Notes under the pieces: generated by a model
The model's database searches: none
Told to the model about the DNA's origin: nothing
Seen by the model: the letters and a program-made list of their open reading frames with translations, nothing else
Part shown: in pieces, positions 6,895-13,480 of the stretch
Layout: the number at the start of each line of letters is the position of its first letter
Numbering within the stretch: the first letter of the stretch is position 1
Source of the DNA: Desulfuromonadaceae bacterium
GTDB taxonomy: Bacteria > Desulfobacterota > Desulfuromonadia > Desulfuromonadales > SZUA-401
DNA length: 19,218 bases
Direction: 5' to 3'
NCBI GenBank assembly: GCA_003246035.1
Contig: QKBP01000062.1
Span: 1 to 19,218 of the forward strand
Program-made: the position numbers and the translations under genes

Positions 6895-7923
6895 GTGAAG
6901 AAACTTCTCTGGCTGTCCTGCCTGGTCCCGCTGCTGCTCATCGCCTGCGCCGACATGCGCTCCGACAAGCCGCTGCAACCCGTCCAGGATTACGAACTGC
7001 TGCTCGCCGGCGACCTCGAGGCCGAATTCGTCGGCACCGAGAACTGTCTCGCCAAGTGCCACTCCCACGACAAGATCTACAAGGACTTCGAGCTCTCGGT
7101 GCACGGTGAGCAGATCGACGTCAATACCGGCCTGCCGTTGGTCAACTGCGAGTCGTGCCACGGCGCCGGCAGCAAGGTGATCGAGCACGCCCGGGAGGGG
7201 ATGACCTGCAACACCATGGCGCTGATGCCGATTGCCGAGTTTCCGGCCCAGGCCCAGGCGCTGGTCTGCCTCAAGTGCCACTCCGCCGCCTCGACTCCCA
7301 ACCTGATGCACTGGAGCGCCAGCCCGCACGCCAACAACGATGTCAGCTGCTTCGACTGCCATGAGCTCCACCAGGGTCCGCAGCAGAAGGTCAGCCGCGA
7401 GGACCAGCCTGAACTCTGCGGCAAGTGTCACGTGGCGATCGTCCAGGAGTTCAACAACTTCTCCCACCACCCGGTCCCGGAGGGGAAGATGGCCTGCACC
7501 GACTGCCACAATCCCCACGGCACCCCGCAGGAGAAGCTTTTGATCGGTACCACCGAGAAGGAGACCTGCACCCGCTGCCACATGGAGTACCAAGGGCCGT
7601 TCGTCTACGAGCACGCCGACGTGACCGAGAAATGCACCAACTGCCACCGCCCCCACGGCTCGCCCAATAATCCGCTGCTGGCGCAGAACCAGCCGTTTTT
7701 GTGCATGCAGTGCCACGCCAGCCACAACATGGCCTTCATGTCCCCCGGACTGGTCTCCGGGCCGCAGACGCCTCAAGTCTCCCCCCCGGCTCTTGCCATT
7801 CCCGCAGGCGTTGATCCGCAGGCGCTGAAAGGTGCCTTCTACACCCGCTGCAGTGACTGCCACTCGGCGATCCACGGCACCGATGTCCCCTCGCGCGGCG
7901 TTGGCGCTTTCACGGCGCGCTAA
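6895..7923 (+). CDS. DmsE/MtrA/PioA-family decaheme c-type cytochrome, predicted lipoprotein
   Basis: Periplasmic multiheme electron carrier expected to sit in a porin and pass electrons through the outer membrane. It starts at GTG 6895 with AGGAGG 8 bases upstream. The signal sequence ends in the lipobox LIAC with Cys18; Ala at +2 fits outer-membrane sorting. Nine CXXCH motifs lie at C85, C125, C152, C175, C201, C225, C247, C270 and C319. A tenth site near the N-terminus is C51-LAK-C55-H56, spaced CX3CH rather than CX2CH. Additional histidines (for example H70, H159, H191/H192, H208, H254, H277) could be distal ligands. Length 342 matches the DmsE/MtrA size class. It is first in an operon with the MtrB/PioB-type gene 37 bases downstream. 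From memory it resembles the G. sulfurreducens GSU2203/GSU2204 pair. Confidence 0.9.
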   Translation: MKKLLWLSCLVPLLLIACADMRSDKPLQPVQDYELLLAGDLEAEFVGTENCLAKCHSHDKIYKDFELSVHGEQIDVNTGLPLVNCESCHGAGSKVIEHAREGMTCNTMALMPIAEFPAQAQALVCLKCHSAASTPNLMHWSASPHANNDVSCFDCHELHQGPQQKVSREDQPELCGKCHVAIVQEFNNFSHHPVPEGKMACTDCHNPHGTPQEKLLIGTTEKETCTRCHMEYQGPFVYEHADVTEKCTNCHRPHGSPNNPLLAQNQPFLCMQCHASHNMAFMSPGLVSGPQTPQVSPPALAIPAGVDPQALKGAFYTRCSDCHSAIHGTDVPSRGVGAFTAR

Positions 7924-7960
7924 GGGAGGGCTGACCATGCAATTTTCGGGAGGAATGTTC

Positions 7961-10162
7961 ATGAAGCATAGAGTGCTGATACTGCTGGCTGCAGTCGTGA
8001 TGCTGCCCGCCTTCAACGTGGCCTTCGCCGGCGTCGACGACGAGGTCGCCGAACACGCCGTCAACCCGGTCACCGGCCTGTTCGAGCTCGGCTTCGAAGG
8101 GCACAGCGTTGACAAGAACCCGGCCCGGGCCGCCGAGTACCGTTATGTCGAGGAGAACGGCCTGACCGCGGCTCTCGATCTGACCGGCGACCTCGAAGGG
8201 GAGCACTTCTTTCTCGATCTCGGCTACACGAACGAGAAGGACTACACGGTGGATGCCCACTTCGACTACCACGGCAAGGTCATCCTGACCGTCACCGGCC
8301 AGAGCCTCTACCACAACCTCGAGCACCTCGACATGAGCGACGAGCGCGACGCCTGGCGCTACCGCACCGTCACTGGCCAGTCGTACGGCATCAACTTCGT
8401 CGACTTTAACGACAAGAACCCGGACGACACCTACGCCGTACAGGTCGAACAGTATGGCGCTCACCTGCGCGCCAAGCTCGGCGACTACCCGGGGCATGTC
8501 AACGTCAAGTACTGGCGTCTCGAGAAGAGCGGCCAGAAGCAGCTCCGCTACGTCGATCACGCCGGATGGATCCCCTCCACCACCCCCGGCGCGGCGATTT
8601 CTACCAACTGCAACAGCTGCCATGTGCGCAGCCAGACCCGTGAGGTCAACCGGGTGGTCGAGGAGTTCAAGCTGAGCGCCGACGCCCACGCCGGCTCCCT
8701 TAACTATGAGCTCGAAGGGCTCTACCGCCAGTTCGACGACAACGAGCCAATCCCCTACGACAGCTTCGGCAACTGGGGGACCGGTGGCAGCCATCGTGCT
8801 GCTGCCGATGGCCCAGGACAAGGGTACCAACACGACGAGGACCCGGAATCGCAGCTGATCGCCGGCACCGCGCGGGTCAGCACCTCCTACGCCGGAGGAC
8901 TCAATGGCGCGCTGGCCTTCACCATGGCACGCCGCGAGAACAAGTCCCAGCTGTTCGACGTGTTTGCCTTCGGCGGCGGAGAGCTCGAGTCGGTCACCGA
9001 CTACTACAAGGCGTCCGGCGACTTCACCTGGATGCCCTCGGCGACCTGGACCATGAATCTGCGCTACCGAATGCTCGATGTCGACAACACCAATACCGAG
9101 CAGATCGACGTCACCAATATCTACGGCGACTCCGCCGATTACGACAACGCCACGGTACGCGACAACCCCGACTTCGTCCGCCACTGGTCGAACGCCAAAC
9201 TCGCCTTCCGACCGAGCAAAAAACTCACCACCTACGTCGAATACACCCGTCAGGACGTCAAGCGTGAGCACACCGGCTCGCCGGCAGACTTCGTCGGCCA
9301 GGCGATCAACGCCTACAAGGACCTCGAGGTCTGGAACCTTCCCGAGGACGAAACCGTCAGTCGCTACAAGGTCGGTTTCTTCGCCCGGCCGACCGGGCTC
9401 TCGAATCACAAGGTCAACGGCTGGTACCAGTACAAAACCGTCGACAACCCGGCCTACGGGACCACCCTCACCGAAGCGCACGAAGGCTTGATCTCGGCCT
9501 ACATGACCAAGCCGAACTGGGGCCTCGGGCTCAATCTCCACGCTCTCAGCGGCGAAAACGACGACTACCAGAGGCCCTTTTTTACCGATCTGAGCTTCCC
9601 CACTGATGACGAGATCCTCGGCATGACCGATATCCAGCGCGCGCTCGACCAGCAGGACGCAGGGGTGAGCTGCTGGGTCTCTCCGGCCAACGGGGTCAAC
9701 CTGAGCCTCGACTATGCCTACTTCCACACGGCCATTGAGCAGGACCTGCAGTTCGGCGCCTTCGAGACCAGCGGTTTCGGGCCGATCGAGAACGAAGATG
9801 TCGAGTACGACCAGACCGCTCACACCGTGACTCTGGCTGCAACCTGGATGCCGACCGAACCGCTGACCCTGCGCGCCAGCGGCAGCTACAGCGCCTCCAA
9901 AGCCTACTTTGATCCCGACTTCGCCACCATCAACGCCTGGCCTTACAGCGGCTTCACCGCCGATGTCGACTCGAGCCTGCTCAAGGAGCTGAGCAAGATC
10001 GACATCCGCCGGACCTCCGCCAAAGCCGGCATCGACTACCGTATCGGCGCAGGCTGGAGCTGCGCGCTCAACTACGCCTTCGACCTGTACGACGACCGCA
10101 TGGAGGAGCTGTTCGACGGCCACGTGCACACCTACATGGCGAGCCTGGCCCACTCTTGGTAG
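7961..10162 (+). CDS. MtrB/PioB-family outer-membrane beta-barrel protein with a CXXCH motif
   Basis: Predicted porin sheath that holds the decaheme cytochrome and lets electrons cross the outer membrane. The chosen start gives a clear signal peptide with cleavage after AFA (residue 23). GGGAGGA lies 6 bases ahead. An in-frame ATG at 7937 has its own GGGAGGG 6 bases ahead and would add eight residues. The mature protein is rich in alternating aromatic/polar strands, is about 710 residues long and ends in Trp (HSW), as barrel-assembly substrates do. MtrB proteins are about 700 residues or longer. An unusual feature is C217-NS-C220-H221, a complete heme-c attachment motif between predicted strands. 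The last codon region is part of a 17-bp tandem repeat. Barrel family is well supported; heme binding is untested. Confidence 0.87.
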   Translation: MKHRVLILLAAVVMLPAFNVAFAGVDDEVAEHAVNPVTGLFELGFEGHSVDKNPARAAEYRYVEENGLTAALDLTGDLEGEHFFLDLGYTNEKDYTVDAHFDYHGKVILTVTGQSLYHNLEHLDMSDERDAWRYRTVTGQSYGINFVDFNDKNPDDTYAVQVEQYGAHLRAKLGDYPGHVNVKYWRLEKSGQKQLRYVDHAGWIPSTTPGAAISTNCNSCHVRSQTREVNRVVEEFKLSADAHAGSLNYELEGLYRQFDDNEPIPYDSFGNWGTGGSHRAAADGPGQGYQHDEDPESQLIAGTARVSTSYAGGLNGALAFTMARRENKSQLFDVFAFGGGELESVTDYYKASGDFTWMPSATWTMNLRYRMLDVDNTNTEQIDVTNIYGDSADYDNATVRDNPDFVRHWSNAKLAFRPSKKLTTYVEYTRQDVKREHTGSPADFVGQAINAYKDLEVWNLPEDETVSRYKVGFFARPTGLSNHKVNGWYQYKTVDNPAYGTTLTEAHEGLISAYMTKPNWGLGLNLHALSGENDDYQRPFFTDLSFPTDDEILGMTDIQRALDQQDAGVSCWVSPANGVNLSLDYAYFHTAIEQDLQFGAFETSGFGPIENEDVEYDQTAHTVTLAATWMPTEPLTLRASGSYSASKAYFDPDFATINAWPYSGFTADVDSSLLKELSKIDIRRTSAKAGIDYRIGAGWSCALNYAFDLYDDRMEELFDGHVHTYMASLAHSW

Positions 10163-10189
10163 CCTGTTACTGTTGGTAGCCTGTTATTG
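10156..10189 (+). repeat. 17-bp tandem duplication spanning the porin stop codon
   Basis: TTGGTAGCCTGTTACTG (10156-10172) is followed directly by TTGGTAGCCTGTTATTG (10173-10189), differing at one base. The first copy contains the last Trp codon bases and the TAG stop, so the duplication lengthened the spacer to the next gene without changing the protein. Confidence 0.9.
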
Positions 10190-10203
10190 CGAACGGATAT
10201 GCC

Positions 10204-11160
10204 ATGAAATCGTTGCCTAACACCCTCACGAGATGGCTCTTGCTGGCGACCCTGCTGTGTGTCCCTGGAAACGCCCTGGCCGAAGAGCTGGTCGCGGTGA
10301 TCATGCCCGGCGACCTGCCGCGCTACCAGGAGGCTCACAAGGCCTTCGAGCAGGTGATGAACGTCGGCGGCAAGGGGAAGGTCAAGCTGATCGTCAAGCG
10401 CCCCAACCCCGACAAGATGTCGCTCGCCAACGACATACGCCGTCTCGCCGGCGCCGGCGCCAAGGTCATTGTCACCTACGGCGCCACTGCCACCATGATC
10501 GCCCAGAAAGAGGCCCGCGGGATCCCGGTGATCTTCGCCGACGTCTGCGATCCGGTCTCGCTCGGGATCGTCAAGACCCTCGAGTCCCCCGGGGTCGAAA
10601 TGACCGGGGCCGCCTGCAAGACCCCGATGAGCGACCTGCTCGAAGCGCTGCTTCAGGTCAAGAAACCCGCGACCATCGGATCGATCTTCTCCCCCGACGA
10701 TCCGGCCTCGGTGCTGCAGACCTCAGGGCTGGAAAGCCTCGGCGGCCAGCTCGGTTTCAAGGTGGTCAAGGCCGAGGCCAAGCGCCCCAAGGACGCCGGG
10801 GACGCCATGAAAAAACTGGCCGACAGGGCTGATGCCATCTACGTCGCCGACTGCTCGGCGGCGCAGATGCAGGCGGCCGAGATCATGAAGATCGCCATGG
10901 ACGCCAGAACCCCGGTGATCTCCCAGGTCCCCGGTCTGGCCGAGGACGGCGCCCTGCTGACCCTCGAAGCCGATCCAGCCGAACAGGGAAAGCTGATTGC
11001 CGTGCATACGCTGCAGATCGTCTCGGGACAGAAGGCCCACCTGCTCCCGGTGCGCACCCCGAAGAAAATCAACCTGGTGGTCAACAAGAAGACCGCCGCG
11101 GCCCTCGGCCTCAAGATCCCGCCAGCGGTTCTCAGCGACGCCGGCCGCGTCATCCAGTAA
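10204..11160 (+). CDS. ABC-type periplasmic substrate-binding protein (PF04392/TrpX-like)
   Basis: A 318-residue exported protein with a Sec signal peptide ending ALA (24-26). The mature part has the alternating fold of the ABC_sub_bind family: VAVIMPGDLPRYQEAHKAFEQ, then AGAKVIVTYGATAT, GIPVIFADVCDPVSLGIV and the second-lobe motif IGSIFSPDDPAS. Relatives bind small ligands, often aromatic amino acids or related compounds, but no ligand can be read from this sequence. No permease or ATPase gene is nearby, so either the transporter is elsewhere or the protein acts alone. It begins 41 bases after the porin stop with only a weak ribosome site (GGA about 7 bases ahead), and a terminator follows, so it is the third gene of the cytochrome operon. 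Confidence 0.82.
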   Translation: MKSLPNTLTRWLLLATLLCVPGNALAEELVAVIMPGDLPRYQEAHKAFEQVMNVGGKGKVKLIVKRPNPDKMSLANDIRRLAGAGAKVIVTYGATATMIAQKEARGIPVIFADVCDPVSLGIVKTLESPGVEMTGAACKTPMSDLLEALLQVKKPATIGSIFSPDDPASVLQTSGLESLGGQLGFKVVKAEAKRPKDAGDAMKKLADRADAIYVADCSAAQMQAAEIMKIAMDARTPVISQVPGLAEDGALLTLEADPAEQGKLIAVHTLQIVSGQKAHLLPVRTPKKINLVVNKKTAAALGLKIPPAVLSDAGRVIQ

Positions 11161-11169
11161 GCCTCCGTG

Positions 11170-11197
11170 AAGGCCCGCTTCAGGCGGGCCTTTTTTT
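11170..11197 (+). terminator. Strong intrinsic terminator ending the cytochrome operon
   Basis: AAGGCCCGC (11170-11178) pairs perfectly with GCGGGCCTT (11184-11192) around TTCAG, within a run of seven T (11191-11197). It lies 10 bases after the binding-protein stop codon. Confidence 0.93.
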
Positions 11198-11230
11198 CCT
11201 GTGCTTCTAACTTGTTAGGGTTTCTGACAA

Positions 11231-11259
11231 TTGACAAGCCGCAGCGCTTCCAGTAGAGT
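11231..11259 (+). promoter_or_regulatory. Sigma-70 promoter for the SAM riboswitch-metX transcript
   Basis: A perfect TTGACA (11231-11236), a 17-base spacer and TAGAGT (11254-11259). Predicted start near 11266, about 20 bases before the riboswitch. Confidence 0.75.
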
Positions 11260-11285
11260 GCTGGGCACAATCGATCGCAACACGT

Positions 11286-11391
11286 CTTTATCCAGAGTGG
11301 TGGAGGGAAAGGCCCTGTGAAGCCACAGCAACCGGTCCGCGATATGCGGATGTCAGGTGCTAATTCCTGCCCGGACCCGGGCAAGATGAGG
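11286..11391 (+). promoter_or_regulatory. SAM-I (S-box) riboswitch aptamer
   Basis: The hallmark blocks appear in order: CTTTATC, AGAGTGGTGGAGGGA, GGCCCTGTGAAGCC, CAGCAACC, then AGGTGCTAATTCC and GATGAGG. The first and last blocks pair to close helix P1 with G-U wobbles. The family binds S-adenosylmethionine and turns off methionine genes when SAM is plentiful. Ligand-bound P1 would free the downstream terminator (11429-11461) to form; without SAM, GATGAGG can instead pair with parts of CCTCCCCATC in that terminator. Confidence 0.93.
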
Positions 11392-11428
11392 ACGGAGCCT
11401 GCCGGCGCACCTACCCCTATCTGCCCAG

Positions 11429-11461
11429 GCCCCTCCCCATCCTGCGGGAGGGGCTTTTTTT
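11429..11461 (+). terminator. Riboswitch expression-platform terminator
   Basis: GCCCCTCCC (11429-11437) pairs with GGGAGGGGC (11446-11454), followed by seven T. It ends 12 bases before metX, leaving room for the GGAG ribosome site at 11465-11468. It fits transcriptional attenuation by SAM. Confidence 0.92.
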
Positions 11462-11473
11462 ACTGGAGCAGTC

Positions 11474-12589
11474 ATGTCCGGCTCGGTCGGCCTGGTCACA
11501 ACCGAATACGTCTCTTTCGACACCGAGCTGCAGCTCGAGAGCGGGCGTCTGCTCGGCCCGATCACCCTGGCGTTTGAGCGCTACGGCTCCCTGAACGCCG
11601 AGCGCAGCAACACCATCCTGGTGACCCACGCCTGGACCGGCGATGCGCACGCCGCGGGTCGCCATACCGAGGACGACCGCAAACCGGGGTGGTGGGACGA
11701 CCTGATCGGCCCCGGCAAACTCCTCGACACCGAGCGCTACCACGTGCTCTGCTCCAACGTCATCGGCTCCTGCAAAGGCTCCACCGGCCCGACCAGCCTC
11801 AATCCCCGGACCGGGCGCCCCTACAACCTGCAGTTCCCGGTGGTGATGGTCCGCGACATGGTGCGCGCCCAGAAGCTCCTGCTCGACCACCTCGACATCC
11901 CCACCCTCCACAGCGTCATCGGCGGGAGCATGGGGGCCATGCAGGCCCTCGAATGGGCGGTCCTGTACCCCGAGGTGACCCGCTCCTTCGTCCCGATCGC
12001 CGGCACCGGGCGCACCTCGCCGCTGGCCATCGCCCTCAACGCGGTAGCCCGCCAGGCGATCTTCAACGACCCGATGTGGAAGAAGGGGAACTACCGCCCG
12101 GAGCACCCCCCCGCGGACGGTTTGGGGCTGGCGCGCGCCATCGGGCACATCAGCTTCCTCTCGGACCAGTCAATGCAGCTCAAATTCGCACGCCGCTTCT
12201 CGGCGCGCGACGGCCTGTTCGACTTTTTCGGCCAGTACGAGATCGAACGTTACCTCGCCTACAACGGCGGCAATTTCGTCGACCGCTTCGACACCAACAG
12301 CTTCCTCTACCTGGCCAAGGCGCTCGATCTCTACGACGTGGCCTGGAACTTCGACACTCTCGAAGAGGCGCTGAGCGGCATCCGTGCGCCGTCGCTGTGG
12401 CTCGCTTTTACCAGCGACTGGCTCTACCCTCCCTACCAGACCGAGGAGGTGATCGGGACGTTGCAAAGCCTCAACAAGCCGGTAGACTATCACCTTATCC
12501 AGTCGGACTACGGGCACGACTCATTCCTGGTCGAACCGGAAAAATTCATCCCCCTCGTCACCGATTTCCTCAACCGGGTCGACAGCTGA
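11474..12589 (+). CDS. metX: Homoserine O-acetyltransferase
   Basis: Acetylates L-homoserine with acetyl-CoA, an early step committed to methionine synthesis; cytosolic. An alpha/beta-hydrolase protein of 371 residues, the usual family length. It has [12 protein letters not shown] (51-62), the nucleophile elbow GGSMGAMQ with Ser152, Asp315 in [10 protein letters not shown] and His348 in SDYGHDSF as the catalytic triad. [13 protein letters not shown] (94-106) is also typical. Acetyl and succinyl donors cannot be separated with certainty by eye, but the overall MetX form favours acetyl-CoA. The ATG has GGAG 5 bases upstream. The SAM riboswitch just upstream independently supports the methionine role. 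Confidence 0.95.
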   Translation: MSGSVGLVTTEYVSFDTELQLESGRLLGPITLAFERYGSLNAERSNTILVTHAWTGDAHAAGRHTEDDRKPGWWDDLIGPGKLLDTERYHVLCSNVIGSCKGSTGPTSLNPRTGRPYNLQFPVVMVRDMVRAQKLLLDHLDIPTLHSVIGGSMGAMQALEWAVLYPEVTRSFVPIAGTGRTSPLAIALNAVARQAIFNDPMWKKGNYRPEHPPADGLGLARAIGHISFLSDQSMQLKFARRFSARDGLFDFFGQYEIERYLAYNGGNFVDRFDTNSFLYLAKALDLYDVAWNFDTLEEALSGIRAPSLWLAFTSDWLYPPYQTEEVIGTLQSLNKPVDYHLIQSDYGHDSFLVEPEKFIPLVTDFLNRVDS

Positions 12590-12604
12590 CCTAGCGTTCT
12601 GACC

Positions 12605-12629
12605 CTGCGGTGATCGCTACATACCGCAG
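12605..12629 (+). other. Inverted repeat between metX and the PilZ gene
   Basis: CTGCGGT (12605-12611) pairs with ACCGCAG (12623-12629) across an 11-base loop. No T-run follows, so a terminator is unlikely. It ends a few bases before the PilZ ribosome site and could affect its translation or mark an mRNA processing site. Confidence 0.3.
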
Positions 12630-12643
12630 ACACGGAGGTGCGT

Positions 12644-13315
12644 ATGTTGGCATCTGCTCACGTGTGCATTGTCACCCGGGATCGTTCCCTCGTTGAATCC
12701 CTGGACGAAACCCTCCAGCGAAGGGATATCCGGGGTGAATGGCTGCAGCAGCTCTCTCCCCTGGCCTGCCGGCAGGATCTCGCCGAACTGGAGCTGCTGG
12801 TTCTCGATCTGCAGCTCCCGGAAATTCAGAGCACTCCCGCCCTCTACACCCACCTGACCGCCTCGGTCGCCCGCGTGATCTGCATCCCGCCGCAAAGTGG
12901 AGGCCAACGCTTCATCCCTCTTCAAAATGGTGTCCAGCTGGCCGACCGTTCCCCGCAGCGACTGCTCGAAGCCGTTCGGCAGATCCTCGGAACCCCCGGG
13001 AGGATCTTCCCCCGACAGCAACTCGAGACACCGGTACATGTCCGCCCTCAGGATGCCGACTGCTTCGAGGCCCGCACCTGCGACATCGGCATGGGTGGCG
13101 TACTGATCGAGTCGTTTCGGGGAGTTACGCCTGGTGACCGGGTTATCCTGCAGATCGTCGATGCCCATGGCGAGACCACCCTCGCCTGTGACGGATGCGC
13201 CGTCTGGCGACGTGCGACACATCACGGCGCTCAAACCCGCTTCGGCACCGGCATCCAGTTCCTGTTCCCCGACCGCCATAAGCTCCAACAGCTCCTCCGT
13301 CCCCCCAGCCCGTAG
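12644..13315 (+). CDS. PilZ-domain protein with receiver-like N-terminus
   Basis: A 223-residue predicted cytosolic protein. The N-terminal part (about 1-118) resembles a reduced receiver fold: HVCIVTRDRSLVESL, then LLVLDLQLPE with D55 at the phosphoacceptor position, but the acidic pair and later Lys are not evident. The C-terminal part (about 120-215) looks like PilZ, with CDIGMGGVLIE (146-156) in place of the (D/N)xSxxG motif and TGIQFLF near the end. The usual RxxxR motif is not clear: only R124 (PRQQLETPVHVRP) is close. c-di-GMP binding is therefore uncertain. The ATG at 12644 has GGAGG 5 bases ahead; a GTG at 12638 overlaps that site. It lies 54 bases after metX with no terminator between, so some co-transcription is possible. 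Confidence 0.72.
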   Translation: MLASAHVCIVTRDRSLVESLDETLQRRDIRGEWLQQLSPLACRQDLAELELLVLDLQLPEIQSTPALYTHLTASVARVICIPPQSGGQRFIPLQNGVQLADRSPQRLLEAVRQILGTPGRIFPRQQLETPVHVRPQDADCFEARTCDIGMGGVLIESFRGVTPGDRVILQIVDAHGETTLACDGCAVWRRATHHGAQTRFGTGIQFLFPDRHKLQQLLRPPSP

Positions 13316-13341
13316 ACCAAGGAAATCGGCCACATAAACGG

Positions 13342-13371
13342 TTGCCAACCCTGCCTATTTAGTGGTAAATT
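13342..13371 (+). promoter_or_regulatory. Candidate sigma-70 promoter for the chemoreceptor gene
   Basis: TTGCCA (13342-13347, 5 of 6), an 18-base spacer and TAAATT (13366-13371, 4 of 6). No convincing FliA (sigma-28) element was found. Confidence 0.45.
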
Positions 13372-13409
13372 TCAACAATTTAGCGGCCTTTTCTTTCTGC
13401 GCGCATGTC

Positions 13410-13427
13410 GCCGGACCCCTGTCCGGC
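13410..13427 (+). other. Leader hairpin ahead of the chemoreceptor gene
   Basis: GCCGGAC (13410-13416) pairs perfectly with GTCCGGC (13421-13427) around CCCT. CATG at 13404-13407 and 13427-13430 flanks the stem. No T-run, so probably not a terminator. It lies in the predicted leader, about 55 bases before the start codon. Confidence 0.45.
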
Positions 13428-13480
13428 ATGAGCTCCGGTCCGCTGGACCATTCTGTCTTTATCTATTGGGGTTGGACATC

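Noticed and set aside
6859..8115. 418-codon minus-strand frame opposite the decaheme gene
   Set aside because: The plus strand has ten heme motifs with a lipobox and a strong ribosome site; the minus frame has no recognisable features.
7910..10153. Very long open frame on the minus strand opposite the porin gene (747 codons)
   Set aside because: A by-product of GC-rich codon use. The translation is a low-complexity Val/Gly/Ala/Asp/Glu mix with no domain, and the plus strand has a signal peptide, barrel pattern and operon context.
13366..13395. FliA (sigma-28) promoter for the chemoreceptor
   Set aside because: TAAA is present, but the -10 position reads GGCCTTTT rather than GCCGATAA.
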